Assembly: GCF_019649055.1 (NCBI RefSeq) | Contig: NW_026570283.1 | Span: forward strand, 558,001 to 622,000 | DNA: 64,000 nt | Reading direction: 5' to 3' | DNA from: Paramacrobiotus metropolitanus | Lineage: Eukaryota; Tardigrada; Eutardigrada; Parachela; Macrobiotidae | Program-made: the position numbers and the translations under genes | In this document: positions 10,718 to 22,300 of the stretch, piece by piece | Layout of the letters: each line of letters opens with the position of its first letter | How positions within the stretch are numbered: the first letter of the stretch is position 1 | The notes under the pieces: model-generated | The model's input: the letters and a program-made list of their open reading frames with translations, nothing else | The model's database searches: none | Told to the model about the DNA's origin: nothing

Positions 10718-10915
10718 AGCCGGGTGATTTGTAGAAACACAGTGATCGGAATACGTCACATGTGGATGTTGATATCGTTGCTGGAAGGCCGGTCCCGGAG
10801 ATTGAGGAAGGTTTTCGGGATGAGATCGATCCGTTAACTGGACGGCTGGTCGGGATGTTGCTCCGGTCAACCGAATTAAGGAAAGCAACAGTGACTACGC
10901 GTACTCCCGATATCT
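10718..10915 (+). pseudogene. 3' fragment of the glycosyltransferase gene
   Basis: The sequence matches the last ~65 codons of the glycosyltransferase at 747-1841 (KHSDRNTSHV, GFRDEIDPLTGRL). A TAG replaces the Tyr codon of DLYKHS, and small indels shift the frame. Similarity continues past the stop into the 3' flank (GTTTTACTGTGATATT). No 5' part is present. It is the duplicate partner that pairs with serpin 2 in unit 2. Confidence 0.85.
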
Positions 10916-11596
10916 GACATGTAACCGGCAACGCCGGTTTTACTGTGATATTGATAGAAGGAATGCAGTTCTTGGTCAAAATTTGATTCTTTTTGTCATT
11001 CATATTCTAACCTTTATCGTCTTTTGTCTTCGCTGTTTGCACGGAAAAAATTCAAAACAAAAATGGATATCGAAATTCAAAACGAAAACTTATCTTTATG
11101 TCCTGTTTTAGCATGTATGGACTATCAATACGAGTAATATTGTGAATATTATCTGAAGCAAGGCTTGATTCGAGTACTCCACATGTTTGTTACAATGGTC
11201 TAAGTTGCACAAAAAATGCAGTTGAGGAATTTTGTCTGACATTGCACTTTCCATGTGCGCATGTTCTCATGGAGAGTTTCTTACACTTGAAAAACTTCCA
11301 GAAATAATGGCTTGCTTGCCGTAAGAATTGACAGCCCATTGCAACGCTGCCGACCGAAAATGCTAGCCAGCCATGTTTTTGGAACTGAGTACTATAGTAA
11401 CTGTAGTGTTGTTACTATAGTAATAACAAATCGCCATGGACCAATCGTGTTAGTTCAGAAATGCAATTTACCATCGCAAAACTCCGAAAACATTAAGCAA
11501 GTATTCATCAAGAGAGCGGTCACACTCAACTTGCATTTTTTTGTATGACTTCTTCCACCGAGTACGAGTGTGTGTCCAGTTGATGATGGGTTGGCA
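10916..11596. other. Non-coding spacer of unit 2
   Basis: This lies between the glycosyltransferase fragment and the 3' end of serpin 2, equivalent to 1842-2809 in unit 1. The CATGTTCTCATGGAGAG block near 11260 is shared with unit 1. No gene is seen. Confidence 0.5.
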
Positions 11597-13244
11597 TTAC
11601 TCGGTGGGATCATTGATTTGACCAATAAAAACGGGTACACCGACGACTTCGTTCCAGATGACCACCAGAAACGGTCGGTCGGCAACGAAGTCGGGTTGAG
11701 GTTCACGTAAACAGTGACACACCAATCGGCATGCACTGACAGCCGTCGCTTTTACACCGTACTCATCCAGATCTACAAAAAAAGATTTTTCGATGTTCAG
11801 CAACATGTCAACTGAGCACAACTGCGGAAAGATACCTCCATAATTATCATGAATCGTATTACGTATTACGTATTATGTAGTACGTATTACGTGTTAGCGT
11901 ATTACGTAGTTATAATTATATTAGTAAATATTTTATGGGTAAGACAATATTATTCTTTTTCGTAACACTTAAAATTCCAGGACATTCTGTGTTTAAACAA
12001 AACATGCACAAGTGAGAAGATGTGCAACACAAGGGGTCTAAAAAACCGTTTTCTCGCGTGAAAAAATGGGCGTCGACTAATCCATTAAAAATTTGGTCGC
12101 TGGTCTCTTGCTCTGGCACTCTAAAATAGCAAGTTTCATCTGCAGAAAGTTTAGTACCTAAGATAACTTCTTGTGTAAATTCATCGATTTTCATTTCTTT
12201 TCCATCATCCATCATCCTAGAGAAATTCCCTGCCGATGGTGCGTACATCTGGTCTAAACCCAGCTTCATTGTAGTTAGGATCAGGTCTGTAGAGCAGCGG
12301 ATGCGAAATTTGGGAAGCAGGATGTAGGGGGGACAATCGGGCTCGCTTTTCTTTAGCCAGGATAAGAGCCGCTGAATTGTCAGCATTTCTACCAGCTGCC
12401 GCATTCCATCAGCCGAATTATCCGCTGGTAACAAAATCATAACACTAAACTTCCTTCCCTTTACATCCATGACAATGATTTTTGGATCACCGACCTCGAC
12501 AACGGCCCTGGCGTAATCCAAAACATTATAGTGCCGGATGCAAGCGCGCTCTTCTTTCATGAAACTGACAGTCTTTTCCACACCACCGGGACAATGAAAA
12601 ATGTTCTGCTTAGTATCTTGCGGGTTAAATGGCGCTGTCCACTGTCCGGCAAAATCTATGATGTTGATTAGGATAAGCGCTGCATTCGGTCGGCTTTCGG
12701 TAAGAAATGCCGTAATTTTGCCCTCTGTCTTCTCCGCCACGAACTGGTTGACAATGTCCACCGCTCGGTCCGGAGCATCCTGAAACGGCGTCGGAATAAA
12801 CCCGCATTGTATGGACGTCTCCACCGTCTCGCGGTACTGAGAGGCCAAGCGACAGTGATCGTCATAAAACACCGCATTCGCACTGTTCAGCGCGCCGTCC
12901 GTGTTAACTGCCTGTAGATTCGTTACCAAGTCGGAAAAAGATCGTCCATCGGGACACAGCAGCTGCGCCAACGCTGCATGCAGTTCACCATCGGTTCCGG
13001 GGAAAAGCGCTGCCAGGACCAATTCCGCGGAATACGGACAGATTACAAGATTTTTGCTTGGATGGCGACAAGTTTCCAAAGCGGCCTTGAACGCCTCCAC
13101 TGCGAAATTATTCTCCGTATTTACGGTGAATTCGGTGATAGGAGGAGGTGGTGGGAGAGTGCGATGAGTAGCTTTCTCCTCTGTAGACTGCTTTAGCTCC
13201 TCTCGTCCTATACATGATTCAAAACAGTCCAGAAAGTTCCGCAT
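11597..13244 (-). CDS. Serpin 2, intact two-exon serpin
   Basis: Exon 1 (13244-12158) and exon 2 (11772-11597), joined by a 385-bp phase-1 GT-AG intron, give 1263 nt and 420 residues, a normal serpin length. Visible serpin landmarks are NLVICPYSAELVLAALFPG, VNQFVAEKTEGKITAFL, KGRKFSVMILLPAD, PKFRIRCSTDL, hinge DEYGVKATAV, and C-terminal DRPFLVVIWNEV and VPVFIGQIND. The hinge is only partly small-residue, so protease inhibition is likely but not certain. The reactive loop runs through SACRLVCHCLREPQPDF; the cysteines there are unusual. The start MRNFLDCFESCIG matches serpin 1; no clear signal peptide. The 5' flank resembles that of serpin 1. Confidence 0.85.
11855..11909. repeat. Short tandem repeat of TACGTAT units in the serpin 2 intron
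   Basis: Imperfect 7-9 bp units (GTATTACGTATTACGTATTA) run through the stretch. The repeat is confined to the intron. Confidence 0.8.
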
Positions 13245-14629
13245 AGTGGAAGAGATATTGCCTGAAGCGAGTACTGCGAGGGTGTGGCAAAAATTGAGCA
13301 AGATGTTTGATTCTGGGCTCAATAAGTTTCTCACGATATGGAAAGCAATGACATGAAGCCCGCCCGTCGTGTTCGGGTGAAAAGAAGGACAGGTCTATAG
13401 TCACAGATTTTTCATGTTAAAAGTAATACTTAGCCATTATAATAATTACACTTGTATGTAGTAATTACACTCACAATTACACTTGCAGTACTATTTTTTA
13501 AAGTATTCAGCATGAGAGTTTGAAATGTTAGTGCAAAATATAACATTAAGAACATTCGCGTACATAATAATATTGGTGTTTGCACTGGGGCTAGTTTGCT
13601 TTCGGAGCATACTGGGACGATTGCCTTGTACTGAATGACCAGCATATGTGTGCGTATATTGTTATACTGCGTAGCCATCGATCGATACATGACCTACTCT
13701 AGTCACAGCAAATGCACTTTTCCATGCGCTATTTTTAGGGCCGTTATTAAATCGATTTTCTTCTGCAGTATGTATCTCTGCCGCACATTGACCTTATGGG
13801 AGTTGTATTACGACTGTCTGCCGCAATTACTTACGACTACTTCAGTTTTATGCATGCACTTGCACGATGAAGGCGCATGTGCCCACCAGACTGTACATAT
13901 GTTGACCGGTTGCCGATTGTGCCGGTGTATAGCGGAAATACGGGATGAGAGAAATCCGTAAAGTGGGTGGTTAGTCACACATAGTATACCGGTAGTTACG
14001 CCTTCCGGTCCTGCCTCCATTGGAGAGAAACCGGTTATTGCGCCTACAGAATCTAATGGTGTCCATGTCGCTGTGCAGGTTTAAATGTAGGGCCGTTTTT
14101 ACTGTAATGCTTTTAATACTAATATAGTTATGTAATAGTAATGCAAGGGTCTGGGTATTTCCTGGAAACTGTGTTTTTCCCGTACTTTTTTCATTTTTCC
14201 CTGACATTTGTTTCGGAAAAATTTCTTTGGTGGCAAAAAGCATTTTTAAAAAAATGTAAAAGTATTGTATTCTCCGCAAACACATACGTTACGTGAACTT
14301 CCTGCATGAGACATACTTCGTTAATTTGTATACAGTTAGGCTTTGGAGGCTTAAAGCTTTAATTTAGGCTTTGAAGCAGTTGCTCGGCTCGGCTGATTTT
14401 CGCTGACCTTGCATCACTTATGCGCCCGCGTTCTCGTGGAGAGTTGCTTACACAGGAATAATTGCCGTACTATGCCACTAGATTGCTTTGTGCGTTAATA
14501 TCAGTCGGCAACGATGCCGAAGGTAAACGGTACTCCTTGTACCATTGTTCATATCGTAATGTGCGCAACGCTGCTGCTGTTATTGGAGTATTACTGTGTT
14601 ACCGAAGTATTTACTGTTTTCTACTTACA
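13245..14629. other. Non-coding, serpin 2 promoter side and third copy of the duplicated block
   Basis: Bases 13675-13790 match the serpin 1 5' flank. Bases 13850-14545 repeat the block found at 10080-10720. No gene is supported. The end leads into the small membrane-protein gene. Confidence 0.55.
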
Positions 14630-14917
14630 ATGCTGCGCAATCGCGCTCCCGCTCATAATGAGATCGTCTTTATGGACCCGGAGCCTGGAAAGCCGCTCTG
14701 GGACACTCCGGCAACTCGGAAGGGGAAATCATCGCTGTGTCGGATTTGTATGATTTGCGCTGGACTGCTCTTATTGATCTGGTTAGGACTGATGGCTTTT
14801 CGAATGTGGCGAGCCGATGGAATCAACCATGGAACGCCACCGCCGCCGGTGGATTTTGGAGAACATCACAGCGATCGTGTCGCCCCGGGAATAGGGCATT
14901 ACGATATGGACTTCTGA
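14630..14917 (+). CDS. Small single-pass membrane protein, unknown function
   Basis: From the ATG at 14630 the product has 95 residues. A polar N-terminus of about 35 residues is followed by one strong hydrophobic helix (LCRICMICAGLLLLIWLGLM) and an acidic/His-rich tail. An AATAAA lies at about 15066. Upstream ATGs in frame (from 14462) lie in duplicated flank sequence and are less likely starts. The gene follows the same flank block that precedes the glycosyltransferase fragment in unit 2. I do not recognise the family; the membrane segment and polyadenylation signal are the only support. Confidence 0.45.
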   Translation: MLRNRAPAHNEIVFMDPEPGKPLWDTPATRKGKSSLCRICMICAGLLLLIWLGLMAFRMWRADGINHGTPPPPVDFGEHHSDRVAPGIGHYDMDF

Positions 14918-15487
14918 ACTGACGACCTTGGATTTAATATGGTCTACACCAGCTCTGGATGCTGAATAACTGGTGTGATTGAATTTACTTTTTGAGACTG
15001 TAAAAAGCAGCGTGTGCATTCTTTGCGTTGTCTATGGAGAAAGGTAGCCGTGATTTGTGATTACGAATAAAGAGGAGTATTGATAATTGATTTATGACTT
15101 TAGTACATTTACCAAATGGCAGTCTGCGCTAACACAACCTGAACGCTGAATCATTTACAGGAACGTTCCCCAATCGAGCCGAAATAATACAGTTAATTAG
15201 CCCAGTCGTTAATTAGAGGCGCAGAAAGTCCCGCAGCGGTGCAAAAAAATACAAAAATAAATACTCGTATAATAATAAATATAAAAATGAATATAAACAT
15301 GTGCGTGGTTTCACTGCTTTTAAGATGGAAATCACAAATATTATCATAGTTAGTGTCACCGAGCATAGGGCCGCCAAAGTCTTTCAATTCAGAGGCAATC
15401 ACGAATGCTTAGGTTTATCGACCTGTCTGTTGCGAATGCGGATAAAATTAACACGAATGCGGATAAAATTAACACGACAATGGAAAT
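14918..15487. other. Non-coding spacer
   Basis: It contains the AATAAA after the small membrane gene and AT-rich sequence. A tandem copy of TGCGGATAAAATTAACACGA occurs near 15436-15476. Nothing else is recognised. Confidence 0.5.
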
Positions 15488-16332
15488 GGCTATTGTCACC
15501 CCCCTGCACCCCCTTTTGACTATTGTCACTCCCTTGCACCCCCTTTTGACTATTGTCACCCCCTTTATTTTAATAAAATAAACACCCCCTTTGACTATTG
15601 TCACCCCTCACAACACCCCTTTTGGCTATTGTCACCACCTTTTAATTTATTCTTGTAATTTTTCCTTCAGCGGCTCTTTTTTAATTTTATTCCTGCCAGT
15701 TAGGTTGGCAGTTCTTGACCAGCGATCGAGGCAGTCCTTTACACGAAACAGCGGTTCCTTCCGGTGGACGTTCGAGGCCATCGTGTGACGACATGGAAGC
15801 CTTAGCCCGCATGTACATGACGCGAGACAGTCACACTGATACCGCATGGTGCTTTTGTCAGAATGTACGTACTAAGTATTCTGCCCTTCGCGTTCGTTGG
15901 AACGGTCGTTCGCCCGTGGTCTTTGCCATGTGCGCTTTGTGGCGGATTTATAAACTAGAGTCTTGCGCTAGTTTATATTTATTTCTGGCAACTTTTTCGA
16001 TCGATCAATGGCGAAAGTCTGGTTGGTGGCTTAAGAAAACCACAGAAAACCAAAGAAAACCTAAGAAACTTAAGAAACCAAAATAATAAGTACATACTAT
16101 AATTATGCAGATTTTATTCTATCAAGTATACTTACTATAAAGTACTGTAAAATACTACTACTAAGTTGGCTGAAAGGTCAACCCAGCAACAATGTTGAAA
16201 AAAATGACCGAGGAGTGGCAATAGCCAAAGGGGATGTCTATTTTATTTAAAAAAAGGGAGTGACAATAGTCAAAAGGGCGTGCAAGGGGGTGACAATAGC
16301 CAAAAGGGGGTGGGAGGGGGTGACAATAGTCG
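15488..16332. mobile_element. Fold-back element with long tandem-repeat inverted ends
   Basis: About 125 bp at each end form an inverted pair. Both arms consist of ~30-bp units of the type CTATTGTCACCCCCTTGCAC plus CCCCTTTTG. The arms align over their whole length, including the break CCCTTTATTTTAATAAAATA. Between them lie about 600 bp (15612-16210) without a convincing gene; a TTTATAAA occurs near 15946. Long inverted arms built from direct repeats are the hallmark of Foldback-type DNA elements. Target duplications are not clear. Confidence 0.75.
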
Positions 16333-16364
16333 CACCCTATTGATATTCAAATAACAGTAATAAT

Positions 16365-16480
16365 AACACAGCATTCTGTTCATGTAAACCTAAAAGACAA
16401 GGAATTCGGGACGTTTCATACAAAGCGAAGTTGTAGCACTTCGTAAAGCGCAAAACGACGGTCGCTATTACTACTAGCTT
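16365..16480. repeat. Interspersed repeat, second copy at 55738-55835
   Basis: CACAGCATTCTGTTCATGTA, AATTCGGGACGTTT and ACGACGGTCGCTAT recur with small changes near 55738-55835 in the same order and orientation. It is probably a fragment of an unrecognised element. Confidence 0.65.
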
Positions 16481-16844
16481 TCTTGGGGCCCTCATTGAAC
16501 AGATCGGGAATTTTGTTTGTAAATTATAATAATAAGACATGATTAAAATTGAAGAGAAACCATAACTATTGCTTGAGTTTCCTCAGTTAGAGAATAGGAG
16601 ATTAACCCAGATTGATACGCCGATGGAAGCCAAAATAATGGTTTTCGTAAGACTGAATGATATCTCTTTGTTTGTGAGCTTGTATTATTGATCGGGAAAA
16701 ACAACTAAACTTAGTGTTTACCGGATGGATGTACGAGTGTCTGTAAGTTGTCGAATGCTGCATGTTTTTAGCAAAATTTTATGGTCGGCATACACTCTGT
16801 ACATCAAAGACGCTTTGCATGTACAGTATTCCTTTACAGCATTA

Positions 16845-17364
16845 GTCTCTGTTCGGGGCACACACGGTAGGTTTTACGGTAACGATAGCGGTATGACTCA
16901 CCACAAATTTACCGTTTTTCTGCCTGTACCGTATCGTAGATAACGATAGAAAGCGTTGGTATCGTTGGGCATCTCCGGTAGAATCTTGTGAGCCGTGGAA
17001 TTATTGGATTACCGTTTTGTCGAAAGAAATAAGCACTTGAAACATCGCTCTATTTAATAAAATATTTTGCCAAACAATAAAATAGAAATAACATTTAGAA
17101 ACAATTTGTTTTGTGACGGGACTAACAAACCGGAAGTCGTCTGTTCACACAAACTGCCTCCCCACAAGCGGTTGGTCACGCTCTTGCAAAATTTACTTTA
17201 CATTTTTTAATTCAGTGAGACCGGACCGAGCCCAAGCCGAACTCTGTATCGAGCGTTATCGTTGTGCTTAGCGAACAAACAAACTTCTAACGATGACGGA
17301 AACCATCACGATAGCTACCGGTATCGTCACCGGAAAACCTACCGTGTGCGCACCGAACAGACAC
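16845..17364. mobile_element. TA-flanked MITE, 520 bp
   Basis: The left end GTCTCTGTTCGGGGCACACA matches the reverse complement of the right end, GTGTCTGTTCGGTGCGCACA. Similarity continues about 45 bp inward through CGGTAGGTTTT and CGATA. TA flanks both sides (16843-16844 and 17365-17366). No ORF with transposase motifs is inside. Tc1/mariner-type target choice is inferred from TA. Confidence 0.75.
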
Positions 17365-17880
17365 TATATGCACGGTAATGCACCTGACGATTAGAAACAA
17401 AAATACGAACATGAATACGATACGCCACATTGTACGAAACGTTAGCTATAAGGCTCGAAAGAAAGAATAGGCAGGATTATTGTGGATACTTCTATACAGA
17501 GTAATCGAAAATTATAATGAGCCACAGTCATCACAGTGTCGTTAGTACTCGTTACCAAATCTCTCTAATCAGTAACTGGGGTTATTGGGTGGCAACCTAC
17601 GGACGTCAATATATGGTTCCATCTTGTCTAACTTGGCGACACGGGATGCAGGCTCCGATCCATAAGGGATAGTCGAAACTGGCTCCATCGTGCACATGTC
17701 ATATACGCACGTCGCTACATACATAAAAGTACAAACACCCAGATTGTGTGTAGATTTCTGGGGCAATGTAGATTATACGACACCGTTATGTACAGACAGT
17801 TACCAATGTAGGGAATGTGTCTTTACCATGCCATATCTCGCCAGCCGTCGCGTAACGGTCTGCGTAAGGTTCGGTTTGGT
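17365..17880. other. Non-coding, nothing recognised
   Basis: No repeat, gene or motif is supported here. Confidence 0.45.
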
Positions 17881-18279
17881 TTATAGGTGACAGATGGAAG
17901 CGGTACGGCAGAACATCACGGATGTTGCGGTTATTCTTTCAGGCCAGTGATGGGCGAAGCAGCACTGCGACTGCACTAAGTCGCTGTTCTTGTATCCTGC
18001 CACGCAGTCACGGCAGTGAGGATCGCCGTCCACCGGGCATCTTCTCTTTCCTGGCAGGAGATTGTCACTCAGGAATGCAGTCTGGCCCTTCCCGGCCCTG
18101 TAAACACCTTCGAAGAACGGGTTACGGTTGCTTCTGCCATTCGGGTAAGGTTGCTCGATGCGGACATAGGGTGTGAAGCCGGCCGGTTGTCATGCCGGGA
18201 TGGTGTACTGGATGTCGTCGGCGCGGACGGTTAAAAATCACACGCAGCTGGTAATACACAGCAACACCACAGCGAACAT
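17881..18279 (-). pseudogene. Secreted Cys-rich protein gene with two in-frame TGA codons
   Basis: From the ATG at 18279 one frame runs 133 codons to TAA at 17881. It begins with a signal-peptide-like MFAVVLLCITSCV. TGA occurs at codon 14 (18240-18238) and codon 30 (18192-18190), with no other stop and no frameshift. The C-terminal half has a Cys cluster (RRCPVDGDPHCRDCVAGYK, then QCC), typical of small secreted proteins. A TATATAAAG box lies about 75 bp upstream of the ATG. The simplest reading is a recently silenced gene. Selenocysteine is less likely, as one TGA falls inside the signal peptide. The family is unknown. Confidence 0.5.
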
Positions 18280-18351
18280 TTTGCTTAAAACGCAAGTTTA
18301 CCGATATGCTACTTGAAACGCACTGTTGAGGCCTGCAAATGATGTGAGCGC

Positions 18352-18360
18352 TTTATATAC
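18352..18360 (-). promoter_or_regulatory. TATA box upstream of the Cys-rich gene remnant
   Basis: The minus strand reads TATATAAAG about 75 bp before the ATG at 18279, a normal spacing if transcription starts ~30 bp downstream. Confidence 0.5.
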
Positions 18361-19209
18361 TACAGTCCAAGACTGGTGTGATGCTTTCGCTAACTTTTGC
18401 CGCGAACAATCCGTCACCATGCTCGAACATGGCTTTCAGTGCCTTTCACCATGCTCGTTACCCAGGAAGCTACCCGATAGCACAGTAAATTTGAAGTGCT
18501 TTTCCCGATATCATGTCCGTGTCCGCATCGAAACTTTCCTTACGCTGTGTGAAGTGCCTTCTTTGAATAATTGTCTATAATTCCGTGGATTCGTCAGGTG
18601 GGTGGTGGATTGTAAGGCACTCTCAGTAATAAAGACGGCCTAGATGATGGATCCAAGAATTTTGTTGCAGGCTGCAGCTCATGCGCTCATCGTCGGACGT
18701 CCAAGGCGCCGACTGCTTTGGAGAGGTTTACAAATTCTAACCAATTACATTGAACATTTCCATGCAAAGTGGATTAACAATCATCGCTGGTAAATTGGTA
18801 ATGTCCGTCGGTCCACCAGGTTTTTTCCAAGTATTCAAAATTGGTACTTTTACCGTCAGCAAATTGTTAAGGGAAAAAACACCCTGAATTTTGTGTTTTC
18901 AGCAAATTCCCTGGATGATTTACGAAATCTGGTACGTTCGGTGCTGTCCAAGCGAAATGATATAAAAGGTTCTTAGCCGCTCACTACATTTAAGTGGTTT
19001 AACAAAGCGTTACTACTAGAGCATTGTGATAAACGTTTGTAGATTCTTCTTCTAAAAATTCTATTTGCTGCTGTGTATATCCGGTGTGGCATAGTCTTTG
19101 ACAGTCAACGGCGAAAACAAACGATTTATGGGAGTATAGATCTGTAATTTTGTAAAGCAGGTCATCACTTTACACATTCAGTACAGTCTGTACAGATGTA
19201 CATACATCA
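18361..19209. other. Non-coding, nothing recognised
   Basis: No remnants of exons 2 and 3 of family member G could be found here, although they would be expected on the minus strand. No other feature is seen. Confidence 0.45.
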
Positions 19210-19374
19210 TGTATTGTACTTGCGGTTCCACCTTGTTCTCCAGACACGCTTCCAAGGGGAAAGTTTTTGCAAAGGACAACCTGTCGCTGCAGCACACAGG
19301 CACAGTTATTTTCCTGACCGTAATTGTTCCACGCTAACGACTGCGCCAAGTAAAACCAGCTGAAAGGTGGGCAT

Positions 19375-22300
19375 CAGACTTTGCCCATCTTTCAGGTGAG
19401 GTGAAAATTTTTCCCATTTTTCCCAGCCCACCTCATCTTTTAGAGGGGAATGAAAATGAGATGGGACAGAGCCACAGATGAGGTGAGATGGGCTGAAATT
19501 TCCAGAAATGGGATGAAAATTTTTTACCGAAATGGGCTGAAAATGGGCTGAGAAGCCTGGGTGTAAAATAAAATTATAATTATCAAATTACAGTTATCTT
19601 ACTTCCGGCGCAAGAAATGTGTTTGCCACAATTCCAATTCCAGTGCAGAAACGCTTAATAAATCCACTCAATCAAGACTGCAATCACATTGATATGCAAT
19701 AGTACACTGATGTTTTGTAAGACCGCTCAAAGAAGCTGTTCCATTGGCACTGGCATTGTAGCAGCAGACAGCAGGACTGAGTTCGCGTACTTCTACTTAC
19801 AATTCAATATGAAAATGCAAAGAACCTTAGAGTCTGTAGAGTGATTTCTTAGTTTTTAGATCTCGTGCTAAGTATTGTAGTCGTGAATACTCATCTGGAA
19901 ACGAAATGATTGTTCTTATTTAAATGCGCAATTTTAAAACTTTCGCCAGCCACTGTCTCTTCCCGTGATCATCTGGCAGAACGAATATGTCCAAAACGGT
20001 GGACACTGTGGAACTGCTCAGCTCCGATGATGAAGGAGACCCGAAGAAATCTGCCACTTCCAAAAAATCAAATCCCCTTGCTGATACCATATCACCGAAG
20101 TTGTTCTACTTGCATCTGTACGAAGCCCATTCGTCAATGAAAGAAACAAGAAATTTGCGAACAGGGCAGCTGCACAGCGCGAAATGCAAGTTTTGCAAGA
20201 AGGCCAATGGAAAAACCGTCAAAGATTTCGAATCGTACGGAAAATTCAGGATTCACGTTGTTACTCATCACGGGAGAGAACCAGTAAGCCCTTAAGCATT
20301 TTTGTGTTTGGTGATTCTCCATACAAGTTTTAGGCATACGTATTTTTGCGCTAGTACTTAGTACTTACTGTGTTGCTGTTGTTTGTAGTTGTATGATGTT
20401 CACTGCTTACTTGTTAGTGCTTACATTTTGCTTTACCTTAGTAAAGTATACTTACACTAACCCTTGTAAAACACTTTAAATAATGTACCTCTCGTGCTAA
20501 TTACTAATTGTATGTTGAAAGAATATAACTACTTCAACGGCTTGTTGTAGGCAGTGGAAGACTTCATCGCTACTCACGGAAAATCGACCTCCGCGTTATT
20601 GCAGCCAGAGATTGACAGTCTTAAGTGCGTAGAAAAGAAAGTGACTCCGTACAGTAACGAGCATCGCCAGCAGAGGCTTCTGCATGAATGCGTCGCGGAT
20701 TGCCTGTTTTCTACTTTAATTTCGGTGAATGCTTTGACAAATCCATGTTGGGACAAACTGGTGAAGAATTTCGACGAACGGCTACATGTAAGTGACGATA
20801 GTTACTTTTAAATGTAACAATACGGGGGGTAACCGGTTGTGGATTTCGCTAGTGTGCTCACTGTACTTTATATTCGCGCCTGTGTTACATTTTATGCGCA
20901 GCAGCAGGTTTTGTGTTTAGAACTAGAAGTTTCTAACTAAAAATCTCATTATTTTGTAGTGGCCGACTCAAAAGTACATTGCTCGCCATATGATACCAGA
21001 ATACGACAAAATCTACGTGGATCTGCTGAAGAAAGAACTGGAGTCAGTCGATTTCGTTGCCATTAACTGTGATATTTGGAGTAGTAAGAAACAGCGCGGC
21101 TACTTGGGCGTTACTGTACATTTCATCGATTCATCGTGGAACTTGCGGAATCATTTGCTTGCCTGTACGCGTTTTGAAGGAAAACACGGAGCGGATGAAA
21201 TTTTCAAGTTGGTAATCGAAATACTGGAGAAGTTCAATATCCGGAAAAAGGTTATTTACGTGGGCACTGATAATGGTGGAAATGTTGTGAAAGCTTTTGA
21301 AGACTGGATGCCGGGTTTTATGGAAGGATTCTGCGAAGGTGATAATAATCTTAATACTGACGATGGTCTTACTGAAGCAGTAGCCAGCGAGGACTATGAT
21401 GTCGAGTATCTCAGTCCTGATGATCTGGATTCGGATTCAACAATTGCAAAAGAAGTATGCGGTCTGCTGGAGCAAGAATGTGTTATCAACGGCAGATCAA
21501 TTCAGGTACAATAACTGGTGTAAAATAAGTAAATATGTTAAGAATTACCTAATAAATAATAATGTATTTCGGAGCTTTAACGCATGTGAATAGTCTGAAT
21601 ATTATATTATATAAAGAAAAAATTATAAAAATAAAAGTTTTTTCTCGCAGCGGCGGATAATGTCAGTGGTAAAATCTGCTTGATTTTAGACGCTTACGAT
21701 TAATTGTTTGCGTTGTTACAGTGCATAATAAAAATGTGGATATTTTTGCAGTTACGATGTGTCGCGCACACAATGCAGCTATGTTTAAAAAATCCAGTGA
21801 AGAATTGTGCGAAGTTGAACACTGTCATCGAAAAACTTGCAAAGATCGTGAGCTCTGCGAAGAAGTCACCGCAACAAACGGAGCAAATTGTGAAAGTCTT
21901 TGGACGCGAATTTACCAACCGCTGTGTTACCCGTTGGAACACTAACTACAAGATGGTTCAAGTTGCCGTAAAGTATAATTGGGAAAAAGACGGACTGATT
22001 TTCAAAGAAAAACACCGACTGACTGCTGAAGACGTCCGAATTTTGCAAGACTTCATCAACTTGACGAGCACATTTGAGCAATTGTTTCTGAAACTGCAGA
22101 GCGCTGGTTATCCTACTGTTTGCCAAGTGATTCCCGCCGTTTATCTGTTGCGCCGGAACCTTCAGGTAAATTGCAACACCATTTAACTTTGTAGTTTGTA
22201 GTACTTTGTACTTTGTAGTTTGTAACTTTGTACGTTATTTTGCTCATCAACTGTAGAATAGCTGAGTTGTTGTATTAAAATTTAGAACGTTATAAATACG

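Noticed and set aside
11855-11909. Short repeats that might suggest a CRISPR array
   Set aside because: Units are 7-9 bp without spacers, inside a eukaryotic intron.
17881-18279. Selenoprotein reading of the two TGA codons
   Set aside because: One TGA is inside the signal peptide and no SECIS could be shown by eye; pseudogene is simpler.
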